Below are positions 1 through 12,087 of a DNA stretch of 64,000 bases, in pieces. Every line of letters begins with the position of its first letter. Within the stretch, counting starts at the first letter, position 1. The notes beneath the pieces were generated by a model. The model did not search any database. It worked only from the letters and a program-made list of their open reading frames with translations, and had not been told where the DNA came from. The translations under genes were made by a program, and so were the position numbers. The stretch lies in NCBI GenBank assembly GCA_964017185.1, contig OZ024877.1:4938006-5002005 (forward strand), in the 5' to 3' direction. The stretch is from Rugalucina vietnamica. Its lineage: Eukaryota; Mollusca; Bivalvia; Lucinida; Lucinidae.

Positions 1-79
1 GATTCATCTTGCTTGCCATACCATGACAAAACATAACAAACTTTTTTCACTCAGGTCATATACACTGGCGTGTGACATA

Positions 80-80
80 T

Positions 81-115
<35 letters not shown>

Positions 116-146
116 TTATGTTATATCTTATGCTATGTCCAGTAGT

Positions 147-201
<55 letters not shown>

Positions 202-259
202 CTTCTTCTTCTTCTTTCTTTTACGTCTGGTGTATGGGTTGGAATTTTTTTTTTTTTTT
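80..259. repeat. Low-complexity tract: (TTTA)n, poly-T, (TTC)n
   Basis: A TTTA microsatellite (about 80-117) is followed by an uninterrupted run of about 54 T (148-201), a short TTC run, and a second T run (244-259). A phenylalanine-rich reading frame through it is only an effect of the repeat. Confidence 0.9.
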
Positions 260-1352
260 CTGCATCGATTCTTTAGTAATTTGTTCTTTCTAAATGCTAT
301 TAATTGTTCGTTTTGAAATCATATATTTGGACCAAAGCTAGCACTGAACGCTTATAATAAAGTGTCTTAAATTATAATATTTTAATTACAATTGCTTGCT
401 TGAAGAATCTGGTGCAGTTTCGCTTATGTTAAAATATTAAAACACTTAAACCTGGTAACCTGTGTTTATTACTTTCTGTTAGAATATTAATAAGAAATGC
501 CTGCTTTAAGGTGCAACCGTTAAAATAAAGACAGAATATTCATGAAAAGCCGGTGCACTTTTAATGACCATTCATTTCTATAATTAAGTACCACCATTAA
601 GTACCAATTAACTTTATTGGTGGAGGAGATGATCTTTTCGTGCAGTTTTGCTGCTTCTTACTAGCTCTTTGCTGTCTCGGTTCTGAGGAATTTCCTCCGT
701 TTCTGTGTTCTGCAGATAGCTACCCACTGCATATTTCGTATTATTATTTTATAAGTTCCTGATTGTTAATTTAGTTTTTTCCCACCTCGGTTTTTGGAGT
801 GGGGATCTTTTTCTGACTGCGCCTTTTCCTGATCTTTACCTTCTTTCTACCCTCAACTTGTTGAGAAACTCTGCATACGTGTTTCTAAAATGTTTACTGT
901 TAATGTGTGACGATGCGTTCTTGTCTTGGGTAGCTGATTACATGATTCTAAAACTTGATTCTTATCCTCAATTCATTTGTACCTCTGAGCTTGCATTCTT
1001 TCCCATGTCATTTGCATAGAGGAGTCCGTCCAGCACATCTGTCTGCACCTTAAGTTTGACTTGAAGAACATTGCACTATATTTGTGGAAGGACGTCGATT
1101 GATACATGCTGGTCAGTTATATCACACACGAATTACTTCCATGCACACTTTTTAAGCATTCTGTCCACCTTATAGCATGTCACTGTGAAAATAGTGCTCC
1201 CATCTACACGTAGACTGGAAGTTGGGGACATAAACATTTTTCAGTAGTACATTATGGATGTTTCGTGCCTTCAGTCAGCAAAGGGTTCGAATTCTTCTGC
1301 CTTTCCTCCTCATCCCAGATATTTACATCCCTTGGCTTGTTCTATAGACTGT
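260..1352. other. AT-rich intergenic stretch, no gene seen
   Basis: No reading frame longer than about 60 codons and no recognisable domain. The only structure I can name is one copy of a short dispersed repeat (family F) at about 751-847. Confidence 0.6.
751..847 (+). repeat. Dispersed repeat family F, copy 1
   Basis: About 95 bases shared with copies at 11991-12087 and 49893-49975. The shared block begins ATAAGT-CCTGATT and runs through TTTTTTCCCACCTCGG, TTTTTGGAGTGGGG and TGCGCCTTTTCCTGAT. It has no coding potential. It could be the tail of a longer retroposon; its class is unknown. Confidence 0.7.
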
Positions 1353-1596
1353 ATGAGCCGCGACGCGAGAAAACCGGTCTTCGAGGTTTCCGACCAGGTC
1401 TGACACAAACCGACTTGTACAGTCACAGAAGCAGGATAGAAGCTTGAAATTCCGGATTTAAGAAGAAGAGAAATTGTACTGTGTAGCGACAACAAAGGCG
1501 CTGATCAGCTTCGCAGTTACTGCAGTTACTGTGAAGCTGATCTGCGCCTTTGTTGTCGCATCTATAGGCAAAAATTCTGTTTTCCTACGATGCGGG
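1353..1596 (+). mobile_element. Family A hairpin MITE, copy 1
   Basis: Non-autonomous inverted-repeat element. The family consensus starts TGAGCCGC and ends GCGGCTCA. It carries a conserved left arm (CCGACCAGGTC, ACAAACCG, AGAAGCTTGAAATT) and a right-hand perfect hairpin built on GGCGCTGATCAGCTTCGC. In this copy the hairpin loop carries a duplicated GCAGTTACT, and the ends are mutated. At least ten further copies lie in the window. Confidence 0.8.
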
Positions 1597-1712
1597 ACGT
1601 ATTATATTAATGTTGATGCATATTTTGCTAGCAACTTACTTTTCTTCGTCGGAGAACCTCGGAATTTCTTCATCATTCTCATCCAGTTTCTTTTTGGTCC
1701 TCTGTACCTAGA

Positions 1713-1924
1713 TTAACCCATATTTGACGAATGGATTTTCCCATTATTATCATTCGGGCGAGTCCATTGACAATTTTAGGGGCGTCAGGGGTGATTTTTA
1801 AATTTTATTCAATTTTTCGATGAAAAACAGCCCCAGATGGGACGCCGCGTTTTGCGGCGTCACATCTGGGGCTATTCTGTTTGCCTATGTCCCATAAAAG
1901 GGACGCCAGGCTTAAATGAGTTAA
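1713..1924 (+). mobile_element. Family B piggyBac-like MITE, copy 1
   Basis: Element bounded by TTAA on both sides. It starts TTAACCCATATTTGACGAA and ends CTTAAATGAGTTAA. A central hairpin pairs AGCCCCAGATGGGACGCCGC with its complement. The TTAA target and the CCC next to it fit piggyBac-type MITEs (established for that superfamily). No transposase is encoded. Confidence 0.8.
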
Positions 1925-2058
1925 TGGCACTTAGTTTGTTGCAAATGCCATAGAAAGATAAATGTACTTTTCCTGAATAAGGAGGTATCCAGTCTCGTAG
2001 AATTTATCTTCTATGGTCTATGAGATGCTTATGTTTGGATAGTATCTACAATCACGAT

Positions 2059-2107
2059 AGTAGTAATGGCTGGCTCTCTGGCGTCCAGAGTACCAGCCAT
2101 TACTACT
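2059..2107. mobile_element. Miniature hairpin insertion (family H), 49 bp, TSD CACGAT
   Basis: Near-perfect palindrome beginning AGTAGTAATGG and ending CCATTACTACT. The 6-base sequence CACGAT lies directly on both sides, as a target-site duplication would. A second element with the same 11-base ends but a different core lies at 42346-42407. Confidence 0.75.
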
Positions 2108-3163
2108 CACGATTTTCTTGTTTTGTTAGGTAGCCGAAAAGCTGCATTAGTGATCGATAAGTAGATTATAAGTAGATCACGATCAGCACATTTCCTTAGT
2201 AGCAACAGACCTTCGTTCATGGTTCATAGAGATTTATGTACGAACACTTACAAGGCTAAACTGCGGCATGGCCCATCCTCTTTCTCATTAATATTTTCAC
2301 TGGTTGGTTTCACCTGTTATGCGGTCACCACCATCCAGTGCGATACTGGTATTGTATCCTGTGAAATAGCTCGAGCGTTTGCTACCCCTTTCGAAATTTG
2401 ATGCGCGTGAAAAAAAATGATAACCCATTGTTCGATTATGCTATGAATACGTCAGGTGCGGTTTGTGCATGCTTCAGCGATTTATGTGAGAGATCTTATT
2501 ATATTCAAAGGTACATGATATGAAAATGTATGTCCTTGAATATAAATTAAATGCCGGTTTCCTGCGTATTAAACTATACACCAATATTTTTATTTCATTG
2601 TCAGTAACTGCCTGGGAAATCTGTTGCTATTCCGGTGGCTGTATTTATACACTGTGATCATCGATCAATTAATAACTTCTTCGTTGAATAATTTACTTTT
2701 TTAAGTGCATGTGTGTAGGAAGTTATGTTTATCTTTTCGTTACGTTTATCTTTCTTTTTGACCTTATCTGAACTTGACATTATATTAAATTGCGATACCT
2801 TACATGTGCTTTGAGCAAGTGTAGGACTTTCACTTTACGGGTTAAACGTTTCTGTATTTTCTTGGATGGAATATTCATCTGGTTCGAGTGACAGACAGTG
2901 ATATTTCATGGTAAGCTTATACATTTTTTTTTACATTTTAATATCAGCACAATGCTTTTAAATATGTGTTTTGCTATTTCATTGTTGGTGCAAATGACAG
3001 GTAATACCGGTATTACACGATATGCAGCAGATATTTTGAGCAACCTTTAAATATACCCAACGAGAATCACTCAAAGGTGGTTCTCTGTGTGTTACATGTA
3101 CTTGTCTCCATTGTGTGTTGTCATGGCTTGTCTTGTTATTCCTCGTGGAGTGCGTTCTCTTGG

Positions 3164-3208
<45 letters not shown>

Positions 3209-4112
3209 ATGGATAACGATCGAACTCCTGTGGAGCAGAGCTTTAGCATTACTGTCGAGCCTAACTAAGTTTTACCAGCACGGTGAATACATGTAAGTGT
3301 ACCAACTTTGCTATGACTGATCTTGAAAATCTGCTCCAAATGAATTCGCACCTTATCCATACTGTTCACATAGTTAACATGTACTTTTGATTGTATATAT
3401 AAAATGTATATGACAGATATTATTATGCATAGTAGGATTGATTTTCATAATGAATGTAAATTGTAATACCGACGGGAGAGGGCAATGATAGGCTTTGCCT
3501 AAGCCCAATCCTTGTCGCATATATGTATTTGTATATATATATGTTGGCAAAAATTTCATAATAAATAAATCTTATTTGTCTTATGTACGCACATGCATGC
3601 GTGTTATTATTGTCAATCAGGATAGCTGAGAGCGGACAACTACAGGGAAAGATATGATTCCACTTTAAATCGTATTACATTACAATGTTTTGTTTTATTT
3701 GTTCCTCTTTATCGGATCCGATGTACGTTTTGCATACTTCGTAATTCCTAATTTGTTTCCAAAATAGATGACTAACATATACATTGAAAAGATGAATGAA
3801 AGTTTACTTTTTGAATGAATTTGACACATTTACTGTCGGTAATGGAGCGTGGAAGATGATAAATGAAAAAGATACATATTATAAATCTGGGGCCTCTCAT
3901 TCATATATTTAAAAAAAATGTTTACGCTCGAAATTAACTATAAGTAGGTAGGCCCTACATAGGTATACAGTGTCATGCGAGTCTTACTAAGCTGCTTAAG
4001 AAAACTGTTCTAAATCAACTGGCAAGATAATATTCCAAATACAGGGGTCCTGAATATCGTACATACCTGACCATCACTGACAGACAGGTTTCTTCGCATT
4101 CCCCAATCATGT
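2108..4112. other. Intergenic stretch with an (ATT)n microsatellite
   Basis: No gene seen. A 43-base ATT microsatellite lies at 3165-3207. The tyrosine- or isoleucine-run frames across it come from the repeat. Confidence 0.6.
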
Positions 4113-4328
4113 TTAACCCATATTTGACGAATGGATTCTCCCATCATTATCAATTGGGTGAGTCCACTTTCATTTTTAGGGGCTTCAGGTGTGATTTTAA
4201 AATTTTATTTAAATTTTCTAAGCAAACAGAATAGCCCCAGATGGGACGCCGCGTTCTGTGGCGTCACATCTGGGGCTATGCTGTTTGCCTATGTCCCATA
4301 AAAGGGACGCGAGGCTTAAATGAGTTAA
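4113..4328 (+). mobile_element. Family B piggyBac-like MITE, copy 2
   Basis: Same ends as copy 1 (TTAACCCATATTTGACGAA to GAGTTAA). The central hairpin on AGCCCCAGATGGGACGCC is intact. Bounded by TTAA. Confidence 0.8.
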
Positions 4329-4699
4329 GATTTTATGTTTGCACCTACGTGTTGAGGAAATGCGTAATCATTCATGTCCTTAAATGAACTCGATGTTGAA
4401 ATGACGTGAAACTATTGCTAGTGTATCTTTTGTTAACACAGATTCAGTGCAAGGTTCAATATGAACGCGGGATATAGGTGGAAGAAAGGGATTGCATGGT
4501 AGGTGTACGGCCTAGTTTCATTCAGCTAATATTGGCTTCGGAACATTTAAAATATTATAGATCTAATTATTAATTTGTACGTTTGCATAATAATAAGATT
4601 TACCTTTGCACTACCCATGGCAGAGAAACTGACAGATTTGTTTCACCGTACGTAGAGGAAGGAGGCTATTCCACAAGAATTTAAGGATGCATCCAGAAT

Positions 4700-5002
4700 C
4701 CACCTATAGAAGCGGGTGCACACTAACCAGCACCTGGAAAGCCGTACAATCAACCAATAATCACTGTGAATGCAAAAACTTTGAAAGTTGTTGATAAATT
4801 CACCTACCTGGAAAGCACTCTCTCCAGAGCAGTGCACATTGATGATGAGTGTCATTTGGAAGACTCCGCGCAAACGTCTGGGAGCGAAATGGAATCAAGC
4901 TTGACACCAAGCTGAAAGTCAGGCTACAAGGCTGTCCACTCAACCATCTTGTATGCATGCGAGACCTGGACAGAAAAACAATGTCATGCAAAGAGACTTA
5001 AT
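4700..5002 (+). pseudogene. LINE reverse-transcriptase C-terminal fragment
   Basis: From about 4727 one frame reads PAPGKPYNQPIITVNAK and then KVVDKFTYLESTLSRAVHID, the end of the RT region of a common invertebrate LINE lineage. After that the frame breaks, but YACETW and AKRLNH-like pieces can be read near 4950-5000. This is a dead fragment. The same segment recurs on the minus strand near 6700 and 14200. Confidence 0.7.
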
Positions 5003-5006
5003 CATT

Positions 5007-5065
<59 letters not shown>
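5007..5065. repeat. (ATA)n microsatellite
   Basis: About 59 bases of perfect ATA repeat. It is followed by ACTTTATTTAAAGAGGATAAC, a sequence I associate with retroposon tails, so the microsatellite may mark a retroposon end. Confidence 0.85.
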
Positions 5066-5066
<1 letters not shown>

Positions 5067-5650
5067 TTTATTTAAAGAGGATAACATATTTCGCAGATAT
5101 GCCAGTCTAACATATGGTCCTCAACTAACAAATATTTAAATGCTTGACAAAATGAATATACAGTCTACTATTTACAATGGTATGTACAATTTGAAGATAC
5201 TATGTGCCAGACAGAGTGCATGCAAGCTACATAACCCCGCTCCATTGCATTGGGCTTAAAGTTGGCTTGACGCCATCCAGTGGCTTGATTTATCATTTCA
5301 GCGTACCATTCTTTTATTTTTATTGACTTAGCATATCGGTATCCGCATGGTCATAGCTGTTGGAGTCACAAAACGCTATCACAACATCAGGCATCTAGAA
5401 AGATAAATTATTCTGTCAATTTTTGATCACTTAGACTGTCCTCCGATATGTTGAATCTCTTCACACACACTGTTCACACACATTATATGACTTCCAGACT
5501 CAGCGTCGAAACAAGAATAGGATTTTCCGAGAACCCCAGTATGAGAGAGCAAACATGTGGCGGAAACCAATGTCCAGACAGCGTGAGTGCTCTTCCAGAG
5601 TGGGGAACAACATGGGCTGTTTGCAGTTGATTTGAATTTCAATTTATTTT
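5066..5650. other. Intergenic stretch between LINE fragments
   Basis: No gene or clear repeat structure. Probably retroposon-tail sequence or unrelated DNA inserted between the two RT-lineage fragments at 4.7-5.0 kb and 5.65-6.19 kb. Confidence 0.4.
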
Positions 5651-6190
5651 GATCTTCTACTTAATCTGTTGGAGCAAGCTGTTAAAATCAAGTGGCAAAA
5701 CATGATTCCAGGACACAAACGTCCGGCTGAAGAAGGCAGGGATGCAAAGCATGCATACAGTCTTAAGGCTAGCACAGCTAAGATGAACCGTCCATGTTAT
5801 GAGAATGTCTGATGAGCGACTTTCAAAAGAAGGTTTCTATTTAGAATTACAGGAGGGAAAGTGCTCTCAGGAATTACAGGAGGGAAAGTGCTACAAAGAC
5901 ACCCTCAAAGCCTCTCTGAAGGATTTCTACATATTGAGAACAGACTGCACAGGAGCGATAAAAGTGACGCGGTCTCATCAACAGAGGAGCACCTCACTAT
6001 TATTAATGAAGAAAATAGAATCTGTGAAGCTGAAAGAAAGCACAGGGAATGCAAAGCCAAGACCAATGGGCCACCAGCAGATTCCTTGACAATGACTTGC
6101 TTTACTTGCAGTCGACAAGAGGTAGAATTGGCCTAATCAGCCATCAAAAAACTCACCAACACGCATGGACATCTGATTATCAAGAAATAA
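5650..6190 (+). pseudogene. LINE 3' region (RT C-terminus and zinc-finger-like tail), decayed
   Basis: Pieces of the LINE tail are readable in shifting frames: LLEQAVKIKWQN, RNAKHAYS-like, MSDERLSKEGFY, QEGKCYKDTLKASLKDF, ICEAERKHRECKAKTNGPPA, and finally FTCSRQ and ISHQKTHQHAW, which look like a C2H2 finger. A block of about 27 bases encoding ELQEGKC is tandemly duplicated near 5850-5893. Several frameshifts make it non-functional. It probably belongs to the same lineage as the fragment at 4700-5002. Confidence 0.65.
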
Positions 6191-6289
6191 AGATGGTCAT
6201 TCTCACAACTGAGAGATGATGTACCATCTTTGTTCATACTTTACAGTACGTTGTAATCGGCTCTGGAAAATCATGGCCATGTTTTGCTG

Positions 6290-6800
6290 TCCACCTGGAT
6301 TAATAACAACGCTGTGCCAATTTCATGACGAGGAAGTTCTGGGAAGGTTCCAATTAGGAGACATTATGAGGCTTTGGAGGTGTCTTCGTAGAGTTTCTTC
6401 TGGTCACCGTGAGATCGCTTTCTCTCCCGTGATTCTCCTTAGAAAACTTTCTTTGAAAGTCGCTCTTATAATATGGCCAGTCCATCTTAGCTGTGCTTGC
6501 TTAAAGACCGTATGTTAGCTTTGTCCTGCCTTCTTCAGGACCTCTGGGTCAGGAGTCTTGTCTTGCTTCTTGATTTTACTCAGCTGAAGTGGAAATGGCT
6601 TTGGTTAAGTCTCTTTGTATGACGCTAGATACCATTTCGCTCTCATAAATTTTCACACTGGCTTTCTCAGTTCTGGGTGGTGGCCTCATCATCAAGGTGC
6701 ACTTCTGTTGACAGAGCATTTCCCAGGTAGGTAAATTTATCAACAACTTTCAGCTTTTGTCGGTGTTCCACCTCTGTCATTTTTCTGGTGATGTTATCAC
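6290..6800 (-). pseudogene. LINE RT C-terminal fragment, minus strand
   Basis: The reverse complement reads KLKVVDKFTYLGNALSTEVH near 6770-6700. After frameshifts it reads DKTPDPEVLKKAGQ and AQLRWTGHIIRATFKE near 6570-6430. It is homologous to the + strand pieces at 4.7-6.2 kb, so this area holds two opposed, broken copies of one LINE lineage. Confidence 0.65.
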
Positions 6801-7104
6801 ATGATTGTGAAACTTGATTCATTGCACCTTGCAATTTTCCTCTGAGCTGGGACTCTTATCCATGTCATCTAGCACATCTCATCTGTCAACAATTGGAAGG
6901 TAATCTGGTCAAACTCAATTAGTTTAAATTTAAACAGATGAAGATGGTCGTTCTCGTATCTGAGGCGAATATGTGTATGAACAAGAATATGAATTCTATC
7001 ACCATGTCTGTCAAGTCAGTCCGACTTGATCACTGTCTACTTTAACCTTCTTTGTCATGTCTAGATATTACCGTTCTTCCGTTTTTAAAGGTCTCCCTTT
7101 TATA
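6801..7104. other. Intergenic, nothing recognised
   Basis: AT-rich sequence without frame, hairpin or repeat structure that I can name. Confidence 0.4.
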
Positions 7105-7333
7105 TTAACCCATATTTGACGAATGGATTCTTCCATCATTATCAATTGGGTGAGTCCACTTTCATTTTTAGGGGCGTCAGGAGTGATTTTCAATTTTTAA
7201 ACAAATTTTTGATGAAAATCCTCTTAGCAAACAGATTAGCCCCAGATGGGACGCCGCATTCTGCGGCGTCACATCTGGGGCTATTCTGTTTGCCTATGTC
7301 CCATAAAAGGGACGCCAGGCTTAAATGAGTTAA
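7105..7333 (+). mobile_element. Family B piggyBac-like MITE, copy 3
   Basis: TTAACCCATATTTGACGAA at the left, CTTAAATGAGTTAA at the right, and a central GCCCCAGATGGGACGCCGC hairpin. A 70-codon frame across it is an artefact. Confidence 0.8.
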
Positions 7334-7873
7334 GAGCGGTTTTAATGAGTTTTACTTTGAAAATCAAATAACCATGCAAAGCGTCCTGTTACTCTTATGA
7401 CTCTTTACGATTCGATCAATACAAGCCACAGAAGCCACAACATGTTACTAATCCATAAAATTCTTGGTTTATTAATCTATTATTAAAATGACATCTGTCA
7501 ATAATTGGAAAGTAATCTGGCCCAGATCAGAAAATTCGCATTGATTCAAGCGAATCATTTGTAATATTACGATTTTATTACTTTAATTTATAGACACGTA
7601 GCATCGTTCTTATATCTTGGTTAACAGTTTTATTCATAAAGTCTCCACGTAGCAATGTAGTGAAGTGAATCTTGGGACTGAACGGGTGTGAGACGATTTA
7701 GTGTTTACGTTTCATGTATTTGTATGTTCAAGATTTGGTGAGTTTTGCATTATAAACTTCAACGATTATTATGTCAGGTGGTGGTGCTATACGTTTGTCC
7801 TATCTATATTTGCTTCTGTCATCCTCCAGTGCAATTCCTGGTTGCAATCTTGTTTGTCAACTTACCAGGGGCC
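7334..7873. other. Intergenic, no gene seen
   Basis: Short frames only. No repeat structure recognised. Confidence 0.45.
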
Positions 7874-8090
7874 GAGGTTATAAAACTTTTTTCATGCTCA
7901 GCTCAGCTGAGACTAAAATTTATCCTGCTTTTAAACGTTAAAATGCCAACAACTGTTAGCATTTTACATTTATAAGCAGGATAAATTATAGTTTCAATAT
8001 ATTTGGGCTATTTTGGTATTTATTAACAGTTTAAATTTCATGCTCAGCTGAGATGAGCATGAAAAAAGTTTTATAACCTCGGGCCTGGTT
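7874..8090. mobile_element. Palindromic element, family C, copy 1
   Basis: Long inverted terminal repeat: GAGGTTATAAAACTTTTTTC at the left is matched by its complement at 8071-8090. Inner pairs are CTCAGCTCAGCTGAG and AAATTTATCCTGCTT with their complements. Flanking GGGGCC and GGGCC add to the symmetry. A non-autonomous DNA transposon is likely. Copy 2 lies at 55430-55727. Confidence 0.75.
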
Positions 8091-8296
8091 TCTATATACG
8101 AGTTTATGTCTGATGAAGGCCTCTCCGTACCACTTATTTTATTTGGCTAACGGTTTGTCTAGCATTGCGATCTCGATCTATAACCTATAAAATACTTCCT
8201 TCTAATGTACTCAAGCCCAATTAATGCTTAATTAGTTCCTGTCAAAATATTGTTTAACAACATATCAATTTCACTGAAATATTAGATGCCTTTCTT

Positions 8297-8518
8297 TTAA
8301 CTCATGTAGGCCTGGCGTCCTATTTTTGGAACATTTGCAAGCAGTATAGCCCCAGATGTGACGCCGCAGAACGCGGCGTCTCATCTGGGGCTATTCTGTT
8401 TGCTTAGAGAAATTTTATCGAAAAATTGAATGGAAATCACACTTGAAGTCCCTAAAACTGAAAGTAGACTCATCCAATTGATAGGGATGGGCAAATCCAT
8501 TCGTCAAAGATGGGTTAA
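8297..8518 (-). mobile_element. Family B piggyBac-like MITE, copy 4 (reversed)
   Basis: Starts TTAACTCATGTAGGCCTGGC and ends GATGGGTTAA, so it is inverted relative to copies 1-3. The hairpin AGCCCCAGATGTGACGCCGC is intact. Confidence 0.8.
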
Positions 8519-9151
8519 TATTGAATTCGAAACTGTTTGTAGTTCTGTTTTCGATGGATATTATGCAATAGACAAGATTGAACAGGAGTAAGTCTCTCCA
8601 TGTTTTTGTTTCTATTTCTCGGATTTACAGGCCAAAGGTTTCATATTCGTGCTTTTTATAAATTTCCTTTCATACTTTTTTTCACCAGACAAATGAATTA
8701 AGTCTCCGCTGTCCCCGGTATGTCGGAATATGCGACGATTGTTACCGAATGGCAAGGGTTACGGGGCAGACACATCCCCCGGTCTCATTCTATACCAGTC
8801 TCTATAGATCTCATGATTTTTCATTCGTGTTCAACCTTGCTTATTTTGGACTGGCAATTAAAAATTTCTAAAAATTGAAGAACTGGTTTTGAATTAGGTT
8901 ATGATGTTATCTGAAGCGGTATAATCCAATTAATAACCAATATCAAAAATACTCTCTGATATAAAGGGTTGTATGACCCCGTTTCGAGTAGATTATATAC
9001 TTTCGACTTTGTCAAGTTTTATTTCGCATATTTTTGTATATTTCGAGAAATGTTTCGAGGCATTTTATATCATTGTCATTCTGGAATTGAAGGTAAGTCT
9101 AATACGTATCATATCAGTTTGTGTATCGTTTGTGCACTTCATCCATATAAA
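8519..9151. other. Intergenic, no gene seen
   Basis: No coding signal. It leads into the TA-flanked inverted-repeat element that starts at 9152. Confidence 0.45.
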
Positions 9152-9254
9152 TACGAGGGTGGGTCAGAAAGTTCTGTCATAGGTGTTAAAACTTTGTCAA
9201 TAGACATGATAGATTGCTGTATTATACCTTGATTGAAAGGGCTACATTTCATCT

Positions 9255-9602
9255 TTATCAGTAGAAGAAACTCCCCCGTTCGGGAATCATTGACCTTTTG
9301 AGACCTTTGTCAGAATGACAGGTAAATGTTACTATAATTAGTAAATTGATACTCGATCGGGAGCTTTTCTGTCATTTTTATGGTACCCTTACAAAACTCA
9401 GAAAATGTGTCACAGTTTTTGTTTAATCAAGATGAAATTTTGCAGGCTTAAAGATGAATGATGTATCTAACTTTCTACCGTGTAGAATTTTTTTATTTTG
9501 TTTTGTTAAAAAGTTATTAAATTATGAAAATATGATTTTTTTTCCAATAACTCTGATTCCAGATCGGCAACAGAAATTGTTTACTGACGCCCAATCTGGA
9601 GC
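9255..9602. repeat. Left arm of 350 bp inverted repeat
   Basis: Runs from CCCCCGTTCGGGAATCA to GACGCCCAATCTGGA. Its complement lies at 12716-13063 with few changes, about 3.1 kb away. Confidence 0.75.
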
Positions 9603-9831
9603 CATTGAAAACCAGATGTATTCCTAATTTGGAATCAGCAGTTCCTGATCAGAAACATTTCAGAGTCTGTGTTTTCTGTAAAATTTAAACAAATGACATG
9701 TCATTTGTTATATACCCAACATACTATTTAAAGGGCAATAATTAAACATTTTGGACTGTTTTTCAACAGTTTCAGTGAACTGGTTCATGTCATGTGATAA
9801 ACTGTTTCATAGGGGTAACAGTTCATCCATT

Positions 9832-9965
9832 CATTGGGAGCGAGCTGGCCTTGCGGTAGAGTGTCGGACACCGAATCAAGAGGACCCAAGTTTGATCTCC
9901 CATTGGGGACGTCGTGTTGTGTCTTTGAATAAGACACAATAGCTCTCCAGAGTACTGCTTGATAC
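9832..9965 (+). mobile_element. tRNA-derived SINE fragment
   Basis: A box A-like TGGCCTTGCGGTAGAGTG and a box B-like GTTTGATCTCC stand about 45 bases apart. They are followed by GTGTTGTGTCTTTGAATAAG, resembling the central domain of animal SINEs that reads TTGTGTCCTTGGGCAAG in its usual form. It is not a functional tRNA. Confidence 0.65.
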
Positions 9966-10179
9966 ACAGGAAAATGTCAAGTTTTGTTCTAAAATGTCTG
10001 AATTTTTTTTTAATGGGACTACTTTAAACCTTTAAAAAATGGCCCTGCGACTGAGTGTTGGAGGTCGCTGATTTTAATACTTCTTTTAATCATTTGATCA
10101 TCTCACCGCTGTTATCAGTGTGCATTCAATCTCCTCACAAGGCACATGTGAGACAAGTCAAGTTCTGCTCGCCCATCAC

Positions 10180-10312
10180 TGCCATCAGGATAACATGGCC
10201 GTGTTATATACACCCACTTATACCCAACTTTTATAAAGAGACTGGAGTTTACAGGGGTATAGCTTTTTTTTTTCTTTGGCTACAAAACATGCATTGTGGG
10301 TACTCGTGATCT
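10180..10312 (-). repeat. Family D fragment
   Basis: Contains ATCAGGATAACATGGCCGTG, ACAGGGGTATAGC and TTGTGGGTACTCGT, which are the right-hand landmarks of family D. The rest is decayed. Confidence 0.5.
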
Positions 10313-11828
10313 GTCATGATTTACCCACCATCAACCACAAACGCTAGCTGGCAGTCAGACAAAGGGAATGGTATTGGCTGAGTGCTTTGCGAGGCCAACC
10401 AATTTGACACTGTTGGGTAACTTCTAGAGGGCCCTACTAATCTATTCATATCAATGCAAACACGTAGAGATGCCTGCTATTGTAATACATTTTTAATGAA
10501 AGACATTGGTGCTACCAAAGCAGGATTGTTCAAACTGTATATTTGTTCCATGGCCACACACTTTGCAATTAAATTTTCTGACCCTGTATTGTCTTTTATT
10601 CCATCTAAGAAGGACATAAGAACTTTGTCGCTTCTTAAGAAAGATATCTACTTTCAAAGATTTAAGCAAGTCAATGTTTTTGTAGACAGATCCTACTATG
10701 GTCCATACTATCTCTCTTTGAATGTTTTTAAAACTTCCAAAGGATCAACCCTTTATATTTTATTCTATAGTATCTTTCATAATAATTCCCCTTTCTCCTC
10801 TACCAAGGGTATAGGCAAGCCTTTTTTTCCACATGTGAGCAAGCTACAAATAGAGAAATTATGATAAAATGATCTAAAGTGTATTTTCTAGTGTCTGATA
10901 ATAGTTTTTCGCAGATATTTTACAACTGTTTCAATAAAGATTACCGGGTAAATATTTTCTTTTACACCTCAGACGCAATCTTCATGGTCAAGTAGAAATT
11001 TTCAAAAAGTAAGCATTTTCATGATCATCGATTATCTCCCTTGACAATGCAAAATCCCTATTCAAATTTCATTTTGGCTATCAACACTACATCATTCTGT
11101 TCACAGATTTTTTAAATTTTTTGCAGGTTTCTGATTAGGACAAATTAAGATCAAGATTTCGATAAGAAAATAATTTTCCTATTGCTCTCTACACAAAAAT
11201 TATCTGCGGAAAATCATTATCAGAGACAAGTTTTTAGACTTGAGCTTTGATATGACTGAATAATTAGGATCATTATGTAACCAAACGAATGACCCATGGT
11301 GGTGAAAGAAAACTACTGGGACTTCAGTCAATGAAATTGCTGTTGGGTCTGCAAAGTGAAAAAGAAATACATTTGTGTACTCTTATCTTATTTTACATGT
11401 TGTAGAAAACAGTTGTATGCACCAAGAAACAGGTCTTCTGTGAAACCACATGCTCAGATTTGAAAAAAAGAAAGAAAAAAAAAAGAAAAAAAGAAAATTG
11501 AAATCCTTTAAGCGCACATGTAGTGAACATATTAATATGAGAGGGTAAGGGTCATACCACAGTTTCAGTGACTAAAGCCTAATCAGTGACGCTATAAGCC
11601 TGGCAAAGGCAAAATGATTACCAGAGAGAATTACTGTTATTAACTATTACTAAGTATACCTTCTATATATGTATTCTTTTATGTAATTATTTTTTGTCCA
11701 TGATAATTCATTGACTAGCTAGAGATTCACCATGAGAACCGAACAACTATCTAAATGTCTTGAACCACTGCAAAAGCTGAGTGTGAGGTTAGGTACCTGT
11801 AAAATCGAATTAAGCCTGCCAGTACTTT

Positions 11829-11882
11829 TATATTACTGATCGTTCCAAGGCGATACTTCTGTGGTGGTTCTTTTTGTTGTAT
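11829..11882 (+). repeat. Dispersed repeat family I, copy 1
   Basis: ACTGATCGTTCCAAGGCGAT and ACTTCTGTGGTGGTTC are shared with 57945-58000. Class unknown. Confidence 0.5.
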
Positions 11883-11990
11883 TTCTTGGTGTTTATCTTT
11901 TTTGTGCTGTTTGCGCCTTATGTATTTTATCATATTTTAGTTAAGTTTAGGTAACTGCTGCTCATTCGGCTTATGATATGTTTTCATGGT

Positions 11991-12087
11991 ATAAGTACCT
12001 GATTTTTAATTTAGTTTTTTCCCACCTCAGTTTTTGGAGTGGGAATCTTTTTCTGATTGCGCCTTTTCCTGATCGTTACCTTTCTAT
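11991..12087 (+). repeat. Dispersed repeat family F, copy 2
   Basis: Matches 751-847 almost base for base over TTTTTTCCCACCTCAG to TGCGCCTTTTCCTGATC. Confidence 0.7.

Noticed and set aside
72-293. 73-codon phenylalanine-rich frame
   Set aside because: Created by TTTA and poly-T tracts.
3077-3296. Two overlapping 63-69 codon frames with Y or I runs
   Set aside because: Translation of an (ATT)n microsatellite; no domain or splice context.
10454-10864. 136-codon ORF inside the mariner-ended composite
   Set aside because: AT-rich, no recognised domain, no neighbours in phase; could not be supported as a gene.
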